A DNA stretch of 38,324 bases, from the IMG/VR virus record IMGVR_UViG_3300045996_000199, positions 1 to 38,324 of that record. One strand, given 5' to 3'. The position numbers were made by a program, and so were the translations under genes. Source of the DNA: a virus. Positions 7,359 to 16,343 of this stretch are shown piece by piece (within the stretch, counting starts at the first letter, position 1; each line of letters opens with the position of its first letter). The notes under the pieces are model-generated. The model worked only from the letters and a program-made list of their open reading frames with translations. It searched no databases and had not been told where the DNA came from.

Positions 7359-9508
7359 TGCAGCGCTACCAAAACAGCATCATAGACAATCGCGGCCTGC
7401 CACTCATTGGCGGCTCCGTGACGGTGTATATCCTGAACGGCCCAGCGGCTACGATCTACTCGGATAACGGCGTGACCATTACCGCCAATCCGCTGACGAC
7501 CGATGAAAACGGCTACTTTGAGTTTTACGCTGCCAATGGTCGCTACTCACTGACGATTAATGGCGAGAATATCCAGACGACCGTTATCAATGATGTGTAT
7601 CTGGCGGATGATCCGGTTACGCCAGAATCTTTGGCATCATCTGTTGGATCGTCACTTGTGGGCTTCATCCAGTATGGCACTGGTGCTACTAGGCAGACGG
7701 TAGAAACAAAACTCCGTGAGCGCGTTTCAGCGGAGGACTTTTTCCTGGCTTCAGACTCAGACCAGACCGGCATGATCCAGCGAGCCATTGACGCCATAGC
7801 GAATGTTGGTGGAGGCGATGTTGAGCTTACCGGCAATGCCACATATATCGTTACCGGCTTGACCATAAAAAGCAAAGTTCGACTTATTGGTCGGGGTCGG
7901 TACAAAACCATCATAAGGCTTAAGGATGGAACAAACACAGACGTTATCAAAACCGAGGACGCTGACACCCTCTGGCCTGGAACTACGACAGGAGGCGCTT
8001 ACGGCTGGACAATCGAGGGACTTCAGATTGATGGTAACCGCGCGAGCAACACATCTGGATCTGGGCTAAAAATCTACGGCTACAACTTTAACCTTTCGGA
8101 TCTTCTGATTAAGCACTGCGCAGACAGCGGAATTGAGTCGAAGTGGACGGTAGGCTCCCCAAGTTTTCCGGATATTCTAATGGAGGCGTATGTTGAGCGT
8201 GTCACTGTCTTGGAATGCGGAGAGCATGGCGTGTATTGGGCGGGGCCGCATGACACCCATTTCAATACCGTGATTTTGGTTCAGAACAGCCAGAAGACTC
8301 CGAATACTTATCACGGCCTGTTCGTTGATTCTGGAACCGGCTTCACTGGCGCAAGTACGTTCACCTACCTGCATGTGTGGGGCGTTTTCCATAAGTATGC
8401 AGCCTACGTGAACGCCGACCCATGCATATTCTCGAATAGTCACATCGAAGGTGCAGACGTAAATCTGTACATCAACAAAAACAACTGCATGGCTTCTGGC
8501 TGTGCCGTGTATGGCGTAGGAAGTGCACCGGATGGTGCGGGCGATGTTGGCATTTACTTCAACGCTGTATCAGGCTGCCACATCGACGCCAAAGTAATGA
8601 ATTGTGCTGGCGGATTAATTCAAGCGGCCGGGGCATGCTCATACAATAAGATTGACGTATCTGGTTTTAATACGACTGGCCCAGCTGTTGTGGGGACATT
8701 AAGCAGCACCAACGATCTGAATATTCAAATATTCGGATCGGCTGACGATGATACCTTCCAGATTGGCAGGACTTTCGCAAGCGGCCCTCTGATTCGTGGC
8801 ACCGTTTCTGGAATAGGTTTTTGCAACGACACGCTTTATGTGAAGGATAACTTTGTCGGTGTCGGGACAACTTCACCAGACCAAAAATTCCATGTTGCAG
8901 CAGATGGCAACTTATTCAGCAAGGTCGAGTCTGGTGGCGGGATTGCACTTTTTTCCGGCTTCCGATCTGGTGGAACTCTCGCTTCCAAAACCATTATTTC
9001 CAATGGCGATGAGGTAACTCGTTACGATGGACGCGGCTATGACGGATCGACCTACAGGCAGATGGGCTATATATCAGTTCGCTCTGCCGGAGTTCCTGCT
9101 GCTGGTAACACGCCAGGCAAGTTGGTTTTCGGCACGAATATCGGAAGTACGACAGCAGGAGACAGGCTAGAGCTTACTTCGGATGGCAATCTTATTCCTT
9201 GCACCAACAATGCATCTAGCCTTGGCAATACTAGCTTCGCGTATTCGGTCGTGTTCTCATACGGCCTACGCGTTAAAGAGGGGATTAATGCTAAACAGGG
9301 TACGGCAACACTAGTTGCTGGTACGGTGACTATCGCAAACACCAGTGTCACCGCAAACAGCAGAATTCTTTTGACTTCGCAAGTTGACGGCGGAACTCCT
9401 GGCTTCCTTCGTGTGTCGGCCCGCGTGGTTGGAACTAGCTTCACCATCACTAGCAGCAATGCTGCTGATACCTCCACTGTCGCTTACCAAATCTTTGAGC
9501 CCGCATAG
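7358..9508 (+). CDS. Tailspike / tail fibre with beta-helix domain
   Basis: A 716-residue protein starting at ATG 7358 (TAATG overlap, GGAAGGAC upstream). Residues 1-85 are a virion-binding module of the kind seen in many phage fibres (NSIIDNRGLPLIGGSVTVYI...NPLTTDENGYFEFYAANGRY). From about 120 to 440 there is a run of repeated short beta strands with the entry block GGGDVELTGNATYIVTGLTIKSKVR, typical of a right-handed parallel beta-helix of the pectate-lyase type used to bind or cut surface polysaccharide. The last 200 residues are beta-rich and contain a VGTTSPDQKFHV segment common in fibre C-terminal domains. It should recognise and perhaps depolymerise the host receptor; whether it has enzyme activity cannot be told from sequence. 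Confidence 0.85.
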   Translation: MQRYQNSIIDNRGLPLIGGSVTVYILNGPAATIYSDNGVTITANPLTTDENGYFEFYAANGRYSLTINGENIQTTVINDVYLADDPVTPESLASSVGSSLVGFIQYGTGATRQTVETKLRERVSAEDFFLASDSDQTGMIQRAIDAIANVGGGDVELTGNATYIVTGLTIKSKVRLIGRGRYKTIIRLKDGTNTDVIKTEDADTLWPGTTTGGAYGWTIEGLQIDGNRASNTSGSGLKIYGYNFNLSDLLIKHCADSGIESKWTVGSPSFPDILMEAYVERVTVLECGEHGVYWAGPHDTHFNTVILVQNSQKTPNTYHGLFVDSGTGFTGASTFTYLHVWGVFHKYAAYVNADPCIFSNSHIEGADVNLYINKNNCMASGCAVYGVGSAPDGAGDVGIYFNAVSGCHIDAKVMNCAGGLIQAAGACSYNKIDVSGFNTTGPAVVGTLSSTNDLNIQIFGSADDDTFQIGRTFASGPLIRGTVSGIGFCNDTLYVKDNFVGVGTTSPDQKFHVAADGNLFSKVESGGGIALFSGFRSGGTLASKTIISNGDEVTRYDGRGYDGSTYRQMGYISVRSAGVPAAGNTPGKLVFGTNIGSTTAGDRLELTSDGNLIPCTNNASSLGNTSFAYSVVFSYGLRVKEGINAKQGTATLVAGTVTIANTSVTANSRILLTSQVDGGTPGFLRVSARVVGTSFTITSSNAADTSTVAYQIFEPA

Positions 9509-9510
9509 CC

Positions 9511-10164
9511 ATGACCATCATCGTCCAACAGCTTGCCCAAGGCAAGGATTACGACTGGCTCAAGTCGGCCATTGCTACGTGGTTGCACCGCTCGGATATG
9601 GGCGACATTATTCCCGATCTGATCGTGCTGGCGGAATCAAAGCTGAGTGAGGATATCCAGTCCAAATCGATGGATACGATCATTCAGCTAACGACTGAAG
9701 CCGGAAATCCGTTCCTTGATCTGCCAACGGACTTCCGCAACATGCGCGGAATCACGCTGGTATCTGATCCTGCTCCCCCGCTGAAATACGCAACGCCTAC
9801 GGAACTGGCGGAGGATTACCAGATCCCATCGCAGCAAGAGAAGCCGCGTATCTACACGATTGTTGGCACGCAGATTCGTCTGGCTCCAACGCCCGACTCG
9901 GCCTATGACGTGGAAGTGACGTATGAGCGCCGTATTCCGGCCCTGACGGTCACGAGCACAACTAACTGGCTGCTGGATCGTTCGCCAAACGTGTATTTGT
10001 TCGCATCGCTGCTGATGGCACAGCCTTACATCATGGACGACGCCCGCATGGCTGTATTCCAGGCGATGTATCAGGATGCACTGAACGCGATCAACCTGAC
10101 CGATTGGCACACTGCCTCACAAATGCGCGTGCGTACCGATGTGCGCATGCCTTATACCTACTAA
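9511..10164 (+). CDS. Head-tail adaptor protein (SU10 adaptor-like)
   Basis: A 217-residue protein, two bases after the tailspike stop. The helical first half contains DYDWLKSAIATWLHR.D...IPDLIVLAESKL, followed by PTDFRNMRGITL and PLKYATPTELAEDY, and later YEVEVTYERRIPALT-like and LFASLLMAQPYIMDDARM segments. This is the recognisable pattern of the podovirus adaptor family found with DUF5309 capsids. Such proteins form a ring under the portal that closes the packaged head and connects it to the tail hub. Its place between two receptor-binding genes is a little unusual, since adaptors often come earlier in the cluster. Confidence 0.75.
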   Translation: MTIIVQQLAQGKDYDWLKSAIATWLHRSDMGDIIPDLIVLAESKLSEDIQSKSMDTIIQLTTEAGNPFLDLPTDFRNMRGITLVSDPAPPLKYATPTELAEDYQIPSQQEKPRIYTIVGTQIRLAPTPDSAYDVEVTYERRIPALTVTSTTNWLLDRSPNVYLFASLLMAQPYIMDDARMAVFQAMYQDALNAINLTDWHTASQMRVRTDVRMPYTY

Positions 10165-10176
10165 ACAGGAATCGAC

Positions 10177-11685
10177 ATGGGACTTGAAACGACCAACTAT
10201 ATCGATGGTCTGAACCCTGACAATCCGCCTCCAAACGATCCGAAAAGTCAGGGTGACGACCATATCCGCCTGATTAAGGACGTTCTGAAACAGGCGTTTC
10301 CGGGCTTTACTGGAACTGTTTGCGTGGGTGGCCCCGATACTGGCGCCGCTGATACCTATGTCCTTGCACCGACAGAAACGCTGCTGGCCTATGGCACTAA
10401 CATGATCGTGGCGTGGCTTCCGATCAACAACAACACTGGTGCTGCAACCCTGAATATTTCTGGCCTTGGTGCAAAAGCATATAAGGCTGTGGACGGCTCT
10501 GCATTGGTCAGCGGTGAGATTGTAGCCGGTCAGCCAGAGGTTGCGCTGTATAACGGCACAGAGTTCCGCAAGGTAGCTGTCAGCAAGCGCTACATCGACC
10601 AGCTCGCATTCTCTGCTGTGCTCCCAGCGCAACCCGGTGGCTCTGATACCTATTTCCTTGCTAGTATCGCTGGCTCTGCATCGTGGCAAATTACAGTGCC
10701 ACCTAATGTTATTCGCAGCGCTCGTACCGCCAACACCAACATAACTGCTGCTGACAAACAGAAGTTCATTGATATTACCAGTGGAACATTCGTTCAGACC
10801 TTTGATGCATGTACCACGCTGGGGTCTGGATGGTTCATCTGGTATCGCAACAACGGTACGGGTGACGTCCAGCTTGATCCAAATGGCACCGATCTGATCG
10901 ACGGTCTATCCAACTTCTTCATGTACCCAGGTGAAACGCGGCTTATTACCTGTGATGGCGCAACCCTGACATCGATGGTGCTGCATCCATACTACAAACG
11001 TTTCACATCGTCTGGCACTTGGACTAAGCCGCCCGGTTATCAACGGCATGGCGGTATCGTGGCAAGTGGCGGGACAAGTGGCGTAAAGAGTTCTGCCGGT
11101 GTATTGGCGCAAGGTGGCCCCGGTGGCGGAGCATTCCCATTCTCTATCGCCAGTAGTGCTCTTGGTGCATCTGAGGCGGTAACGGTTGGTGCTGGTGGCG
11201 CTCCGCAGACTTCAGCAAATACGGCTGGTAACTCTGGCGGCAATAGCAGCTTCGGTTCGTCTGTTGTTGTTATCGGTGGCGTATCGAGCACATCAACTGG
11301 CGGTGGCACTCAATGGGGCGGTTCGGTGGCCATCTTCGGCACTACAAGTACACGCGACACTTCTAAGGCCGCTGGCTATGGATTTGAGGCTGGTACAGCG
11401 CAAGACCCCGGAAATTCCGTATGGGCTGGTGGGAAGGGTTCAAACGATGCATCGGCCACGTCAGGAAGCTCGATTTATGGCGGTGGCGCGGGGGGTGCTG
11501 TTGATGCTGGCGGATCGGTTCGTGCACCCGGAAGTTCACGCTTCTCTGGTGCTGGTGGAGCGGCTAGTTCGGCATCCAATGGTACTGCTGGCGTATTCCC
11601 TTGCGGCGGTGGCGGTGCTACCCAAACAGGTGCGCAATCTGGTGCTGGCGCAAATGGGTTCGTTGATGTTTGGGGAGAAGTCTGA
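10177..11685 (+). CDS. Tail fibre with glycine-rich C-terminal domain
   Basis: A 502-residue protein with AGGA before ATG 10177. The start is a standard phage-fibre opening (NYIDGLNPDNPPPNDPKSQGDDHIRLIKDVLKQAFPGF), which attaches the fibre to the tail and is followed by beta-rich repeats. From about residue 285 the sequence becomes extremely Gly/Ser/Ala-rich (about 200 residues), with motifs such as GPGGGAFPF, TVGAGGAP and YGGGAGG, then ends GANGFVDVWGEV. Such glycine-rich modules form polyglycine-II-like sandwiches in phage adhesins and are variable between relatives. It is likely a second receptor-binding protein. Its stop overlaps the next small gene (TGATG). Confidence 0.85.
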   Translation: MGLETTNYIDGLNPDNPPPNDPKSQGDDHIRLIKDVLKQAFPGFTGTVCVGGPDTGAADTYVLAPTETLLAYGTNMIVAWLPINNNTGAATLNISGLGAKAYKAVDGSALVSGEIVAGQPEVALYNGTEFRKVAVSKRYIDQLAFSAVLPAQPGGSDTYFLASIAGSASWQITVPPNVIRSARTANTNITAADKQKFIDITSGTFVQTFDACTTLGSGWFIWYRNNGTGDVQLDPNGTDLIDGLSNFFMYPGETRLITCDGATLTSMVLHPYYKRFTSSGTWTKPPGYQRHGGIVASGGTSGVKSSAGVLAQGGPGGGAFPFSIASSALGASEAVTVGAGGAPQTSANTAGNSGGNSSFGSSVVVIGGVSSTSTGGGTQWGGSVAIFGTTSTRDTSKAAGYGFEAGTAQDPGNSVWAGGKGSNDASATSGSSIYGGGAGGAVDAGGSVRAPGSSRFSGAGGAASSASNGTAGVFPCGGGGATQTGAQSGAGANGFVDVWGEV

Positions 11686-11840
11686 TGCGCGCTCATGTCG
11701 TTGAAAATGGGATCGTGGTTAACACGATTGAGGTATCCAGCCTGTCCTCTATGCCAAACCTGATTGACGGTTCAGAGGGCGGCATTGGTGATCGCGTGGT
11801 AGATGGCAAGGTGGTTCCGAAAGAACCGGAGGCCGAATAA
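11685..11840 (+). CDS. Small protein following tail fibre
   Basis: A 51-residue frame from ATG 11685 to TAA 11840, overlapping the fibre stop by one base and the next start by one base (TAATG). It starts MRAHVVENGIVVNTIEV, continues with LIDGSEGGIGDRVVDGKV and ends KEPEAE. I recognise this pattern (H-V-V/I-E-N-G-V-V-N-T-I-E-V and G-G-I-G-D) from short proteins that follow fibre genes in many phages; they resemble fibre-assembly or fibre-tip peptides. The tight double overlap supports that it is translated. Confidence 0.75.
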   Translation: MRAHVVENGIVVNTIEVSSLSSMPNLIDGSEGGIGDRVVDGKVVPKEPEAE

Positions 11841-13396
11841 TGGCGCTCGTTCGCGTACCTAACTGCGGAAGCGCAGGGGTAATCAAGGATCTGTCGCAGC
11901 CAGAGTTGCCAATTCAGGCGTGGACTGATTCCAAGAACATCCGTTTTCTTGACGGCTACGCGCAGCAATTCCTAGGCCACGGGTCAGCATATGGCACGCC
12001 TCCTGTCATTCCATATCACGTACTAGCTGTTAACGTCGGCCCTGATCGTTATTGGCTCTATGCCGGTGAAGAAAAGATCTATGCCGTCACGATTGCTAGT
12101 GGAACGGCAGTCCATACTGATATCACGAATGCTGGTGGCGATTACACTGGCACGCCAAATGCATGGACTTCCACGCTGCTATCAGGCATCCCGATCTTCA
12201 ACGCTGGGAACACGGTTGATTACCCGCAGCGATGGGATTTGAACATCGCCAACAAGATGGTGGACTTGGACAACTGGCCAGCCAATACCTATTGCAAGGC
12301 CATGCGCACGTACAAGAATTTCCTCGTGGCGCTGAACGTGACCAAGGGTTCGACCAACTACCCATTTATGGTGAAGTGGTCTAGCCCTGCCGATCCGGGC
12401 GGCGTTCCTGCAACGTGGGATCCAACAGACCAGACGCAGGATGCTGGCGAAACGGACTTGGCTGAGAGTAACGGTCAGATCATCGACGGGCTACAATTAC
12501 GCGACTCCTTCATGATCTACAAAGAGGATAGCGTATGGCGTATGACCTACACTGGTGGACCGTTCGTGTTCTCGTTCCAAAAGGTACTTGGGGTGTCTGG
12601 TGCTTTGAATCGGAACTGCATCGTTGAAATTGACGGCTTCCATTTCGTGCTGACTGGCTCTGACGTGATCGTGCATGACGGCCAGAGCGCTACCCAAGTG
12701 CTAGATAAGCAGGCCCGCCGCGCATTGTTCCAAGACATGGACGTTGAGGCGATTGACCGCTCATTCGTGGTCAAGAATCCGTTCCTCAACGAAGTGTTTG
12801 TCTGCTATGCCAGCGTAGGGAACTCGATCCCCAACAAGGCTCTCGTCTGGAACTATAAGGACAAGACGGTTTCGTACCGCGATATCCCGAACCTGCACCA
12901 TGCGAACTACGGCACGGTTGATGCAGCATTGGGCGATACCTGGGCATCCGATAGCGATCCTTGGAATACCGATCTGACGCTATGGAATGGTCCTGACTTC
13001 ACGCCGAATACTACTCGCGTGCTCATGGCCTCCAATGACCAGCGCCTGTACCTGCTCGATACCTCTGCAAGCTATGACGGCGTGAAGCCTGAATGCTATC
13101 TGGAGCGCATTGGGCTGACGTTCGGAGCGCCGGAAAATATCAAAGTGGTGCGCCGTATCCGTCCGCGCATCACTGGCAACCTCGGGGATACGGTCGTTAT
13201 CAAGGTGGCTGGAATGAATGACCCATACGAGGAACCGGTGTACGTGAATGGCATGACGCACATCATCGGCACTACGGTATCGAACGACTGCTTCGTGAGT
13301 GGTCGCTACATCGCCATCCGCATTGAAAGCGGATCGGCTTACTTCGCACGCATCGACTCCTACGACATTGACGTTGTGACTCAGGGTGAATGGTAA
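11840..13396 (+). CDS. Tail hub / nozzle-like structural protein
   Basis: A 518-residue protein with a very beta-rich sequence throughout. The opening (MALVRVPNCGSAGVIKDLSQPELPIQAWTDSKNIRFLDGYAQQFLGHGSAYGTP) is a conserved podovirus block, followed by repeats such as VGPDRYWLYAGEEKIYAVTI and LLSGIPIFNAGNTVDYPQRWD that look like propeller blades. I place it with the large beta-propeller tail hub or nozzle proteins (equivalent in place to P22 gp10). It would attach under the adaptor and carry fibres. It is embedded in a run of single-base overlapping genes. The family label is from pattern and context and not from a search. Confidence 0.7.
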   Translation: MALVRVPNCGSAGVIKDLSQPELPIQAWTDSKNIRFLDGYAQQFLGHGSAYGTPPVIPYHVLAVNVGPDRYWLYAGEEKIYAVTIASGTAVHTDITNAGGDYTGTPNAWTSTLLSGIPIFNAGNTVDYPQRWDLNIANKMVDLDNWPANTYCKAMRTYKNFLVALNVTKGSTNYPFMVKWSSPADPGGVPATWDPTDQTQDAGETDLAESNGQIIDGLQLRDSFMIYKEDSVWRMTYTGGPFVFSFQKVLGVSGALNRNCIVEIDGFHFVLTGSDVIVHDGQSATQVLDKQARRALFQDMDVEAIDRSFVVKNPFLNEVFVCYASVGNSIPNKALVWNYKDKTVSYRDIPNLHHANYGTVDAALGDTWASDSDPWNTDLTLWNGPDFTPNTTRVLMASNDQRLYLLDTSASYDGVKPECYLERIGLTFGAPENIKVVRRIRPRITGNLGDTVVIKVAGMNDPYEEPVYVNGMTHIIGTTVSNDCFVSGRYIAIRIESGSAYFARIDSYDIDVVTQGEW

Positions 13397-13677
13397 TGCG
13401 CACGCCGAATCTAGGAACTATCCAGTTCTCGGTAGGTAATCCGGGAGATATACAGTCCGTTGGCGCGCTGCTTCGGTATGTGCAGGAACTTGAGCAACGA
13501 ATCTCCTCTGTGGTTATTGCCCTTGCACGAGGACATTTAGATGAACTGCATGCGCCACCACAAAAGCCACGTACAGGTGATTTGGCACTAGCGGACGGCA
13601 CAGATTGGAACCCTGGCTCAGGTCGTGGCGTCTATTGGTACGACGAGATTGCAATGCAATGGAATATTTTAGGTTAG
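13396..13677 (+). CDS. Small tail-associated hypothetical protein
   Basis: Started at ATG 13396, which overlaps the preceding stop (TAATG), giving 93 residues; an in-frame ATG two codons upstream (13390) is also possible. The N-terminal half is helical (VGALLRYVQELEQRISSVVIALARGHLDEL), the C-terminal half is short strands ending GVYWYDEIAMQWNILG. The position after the hub gene and before the ejection proteins suggests a small tail or virion protein. No family recognised. Confidence 0.65.
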   Translation: MRTPNLGTIQFSVGNPGDIQSVGALLRYVQELEQRISSVVIALARGHLDELHAPPQKPRTGDLALADGTDWNPGSGRGVYWYDEIAMQWNILG

Positions 13678-13694
13678 GTTAATAGGGGAAACAC

Positions 13695-14984
13695 ATGGGA
13701 CTTCTTAAGAGTTTGGCAGGGATTGCCGCGCCAATTGCTGGTAGTTTCTTCGGACCTGTCGGCACTGCTATCGGTGGCGCTTTGGGTGGTGCACTAAGTT
13801 CTTCAGGCCAGCCAAAGAGCCAAACTACCACGCAACAGCAGCAGCTTGATCCGCGCATTGCAAACATCGTCTTCGGCCAGAATGGAAGTGGTGGCTTGCT
13901 GTCGCAATATCAGACGCTTGGGCAAACTCCGCAGAATGACCGGCTGAAAGAGTATGCCAATGCCAATCTTAACTACCTGATGAATCAAGGCCCAGCGAAT
14001 CAAGCGCAGCAGCAAGAGTCTGCCATGCAGCTCCTGAACAGCTCGATTCAAGCGCCACAGTCTCAGGCGGCTCAGCTCGGCCCTGTAACGCAAGCACAGG
14101 CGGCGCAAGTGAATGCGCCAAGTCAGAATAATCTGAACCTGACTGGATCGTATAACAGCCTTATCAACGGTCAAGCAGGCAATAACCCGTATCTGACCGG
14201 TGCAATCCAGAAGGGTATCAACCAGAGTAATAACGCCTTTGGTAACTACCTTACTGACGCTAAGTCGGCCACGCAAGACCTGCTAGGCGGCATCCGTGGC
14301 GGTGCTATCGCATCCGGTCAATACGGCAGTTCGCGCCAAGGCATCGCGGAGGGTAAAGCTCTTGACTCGTTTAATACGAATATTGGACGCGCAGCATCGC
14401 AGTTCGGCCAGAACAATACGGATGCTGCCGTAGCTGCGCAGTCTGGTCAGTATAACGCCGACCGTGACCGCCAGTTGGCAGCGACACAAGGTCTGAGCGG
14501 CCAGCAATACGGTGTGGCATCGCAGAATGCGAACCTACAACAGCAAGCGAACCTGCAAAACGCCGGGGCTGCGAATGCTGCCGCACTTGCAAACGCTGGC
14601 TTCCAGCAGCAATCTGGCTTGGCGAACCAGAATGCACAGCTTGGCACGAACCAGCTCAATACCCAGCGCCAAGGCATGGGACAAGGCTTCCTGTCCGGAC
14701 TGACCAACAATGCCTATAACGTGGGCATGAATCAGGACAACTACGCTATCAACCGCGCGGGACAAGTCAACAACCTGCTGACGCCTTACCTTTCGGCAAA
14801 TAGTAGCCAGCAGTCAACTACTCCGCTGTACAATAACGCAGGAGCAAGCGCTCTCGGCGGTGCTGCGGCTGGCTTGGGGCTGATGAACATGCTTGGCGGT
14901 TCCAATAACCGTTCCGCTGGTTCCAATCCGGGTTCGATTATGGATCTGTTCGGTTCTAACGGTGGCCTGTCCTTCTGGAGCTAA
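13695..14984 (+). CDS. Putative internal virion / DNA-ejection protein 1
   Basis: A 429-residue protein with GGGGAAA before ATG 13695. Residues 5-38 are a Gly/Ala-rich hydrophobic stretch with small residues at regular spacing (glycine-zipper type), able to insert in a membrane. The remainder is exceptionally rich in Gln, Asn, Ala and Gly with few charges, except for a short helical centre (about 165-235). This composition, and the series of three such genes between the tail genes and lysis genes, is what is seen for podovirus ejection proteins (as P22 gp7/gp20/gp16), which leave the head with the DNA and form a channel through the envelope. Assignment is by context. Confidence 0.65.
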   Translation: MGLLKSLAGIAAPIAGSFFGPVGTAIGGALGGALSSSGQPKSQTTTQQQQLDPRIANIVFGQNGSGGLLSQYQTLGQTPQNDRLKEYANANLNYLMNQGPANQAQQQESAMQLLNSSIQAPQSQAAQLGPVTQAQAAQVNAPSQNNLNLTGSYNSLINGQAGNNPYLTGAIQKGINQSNNAFGNYLTDAKSATQDLLGGIRGGAIASGQYGSSRQGIAEGKALDSFNTNIGRAASQFGQNNTDAAVAAQSGQYNADRDRQLAATQGLSGQQYGVASQNANLQQQANLQNAGAANAAALANAGFQQQSGLANQNAQLGTNQLNTQRQGMGQGFLSGLTNNAYNVGMNQDNYAINRAGQVNNLLTPYLSANSSQQSTTPLYNNAGASALGGAAAGLGLMNMLGGSNNRSAGSNPGSIMDLFGSNGGLSFWS

Positions 14985-14987
14985 GAA

Positions 14988-16343
14988 ATGGGACTACTCG
15001 ATCAATTCGCCAATCTGTCTCCTGAGCAGAATCAGGGACTGCTGGCTGCTGCTGCACAACTTTTGCAAGCGGGCGGTCCTTCGCGTATGCCAACCAATCT
15101 TGGTCAGGCGTTCGGCCAAGGGCTGCAAGCATTCCAGCAAGGCACCGATGCAGCTCAACAGCGCAAGATGCAGCAGGAGCAGGCGCAATTCGCTTCGCTG
15201 GCAAACCAGTTCAAGCTCCGCGATCTGCAAAGCGATTATGAGAATCAAGAAGCGCAACGTAAGCGTGCAGCGGCATTGCAGGAGTTCAACAAAAGCTACT
15301 TCACAGGCGGCGGCACTCCTGCTGTGCAAACTCCGCAATTTGAACTATCTTCCACGCCGAAAGCATCTATGCCGGGCCAAGTTGCAATCTCCGGACAGCC
15401 AGGAATCGGCGGTCAGAAAGGCAACATCTTTGAGCAGCGCATGGCTTATGCGCAAGCCCTGCGTTCTGCTGGATATGGTCAAGAAGCTGCTGCGGCAGAG
15501 AAGGAAGCATTGCAATTCCAGCCAAAGGTGAAGAACTGGCAGGAAGTACGTCAAGGCGACAAGGTTCTGTACGCACCATTCTTTGAAGATGGCACGAATG
15601 GTCAGCCTGTTCCGCTGGAAGTGGCAAAGCAACTGGAATTCCGTGATGGGGGCGGCACGATTGAGGCCCTTGATTCATTCACCGGTAAAAGTGTGCGCTC
15701 TATTCGCAAAACCATGTCGCCAGACGCAATTGCGGCCAATGAGCGGGCCAAAGAGGCTAACCAGATTGCAGCCGGGACGAAAGTTGCCACGACCAGCACG
15801 AACCTACGCAAAGAGTTTGACGACCTTCCAGAGGTCAAGAGCTACAAAATGGCCCTCCCAGCTTTCAATGCCATTAGGGATGCTGTAGGCCGCAATACGA
15901 CGCAATCCGACATCAATATCGTCTACGGCCTCGCAAAGCTGTATGACCCGACCAGTGTTGTCCGTGAGGGCGAGTACGCGACTGTGGCGAATAGCCCGAA
16001 CATCCCGGAACGCATCAAGGGTTATGCACAGTACCTTGCCGGTGGTGGCCGTCTGACGCCAGAAACCAAACGCCAGATCATGGACGAGGCAACGGGCCGT
16101 ATTGGCTCGTATGAGACTGAGTACTCTGCTGCGCGTAACAACTACTCGGACATTGCAAAGCGCTCTGGCGCTGATTCCACCCTGCTGTTCCCAAGCGAAT
16201 TCAAGCCAGCCGCTGGCAAATCCGACACGAGCAAAACGATTTCTCTCTCTGACATCGCCGAAACGGCTCGTCGTAGCGGCAAGACGACTGCTGAGGTAAC
16301 TGCTGCTGCCCGCGCTAAGGGGTACACGATTGGAGGCAAATGA
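14988..16343 (+). CDS. Putative internal virion / DNA-ejection protein 2
   Basis: A 451-residue protein, three bases after the previous stop, with GGAG in the end of that gene. The N-terminal 110 residues are a Gln/Ala-rich helical coil (LGQAFGQGLQAFQQGTDAAQQ and onward), then a Gly/Pro-rich linker, then a more globular charged helical domain (about 170-400) and a C-terminal Ala/Thr helix ending ARAKGYTIGGK. It fits an internal virion protein of the ejection apparatus. The stop overlaps the next start (ATGATG). No enzymatic motif seen. Confidence 0.6.
   Translation: MGLLDQFANLSPEQNQGLLAAAAQLLQAGGPSRMPTNLGQAFGQGLQAFQQGTDAAQQRKMQQEQAQFASLANQFKLRDLQSDYENQEAQRKRAAALQEFNKSYFTGGGTPAVQTPQFELSSTPKASMPGQVAISGQPGIGGQKGNIFEQRMAYAQALRSAGYGQEAAAAEKEALQFQPKVKNWQEVRQGDKVLYAPFFEDGTNGQPVPLEVAKQLEFRDGGGTIEALDSFTGKSVRSIRKTMSPDAIAANERAKEANQIAAGTKVATTSTNLRKEFDDLPEVKSYKMALPAFNAIRDAVGRNTTQSDINIVYGLAKLYDPTSVVREGEYATVANSPNIPERIKGYAQYLAGGGRLTPETKRQIMDEATGRIGSYETEYSAARNNYSDIAKRSGADSTLLFPSEFKPAAGKSDTSKTISLSDIAETARRSGKTTAEVTAAARAKGYTIGGK

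Noticed and set aside
7340-11685. Diversity-generating retroelement targeting the fibre genes
   Set aside because: I looked for a reverse transcriptase and for a template/variable repeat pair near the fibre C-termini; neither was seen.
10960-11685. Glycine-rich repeats of the tail fibre as a DNA tandem repeat or CRISPR
   Set aside because: Repetition is at the level of Gly codons with variable bases; no regular unit or spacer structure.
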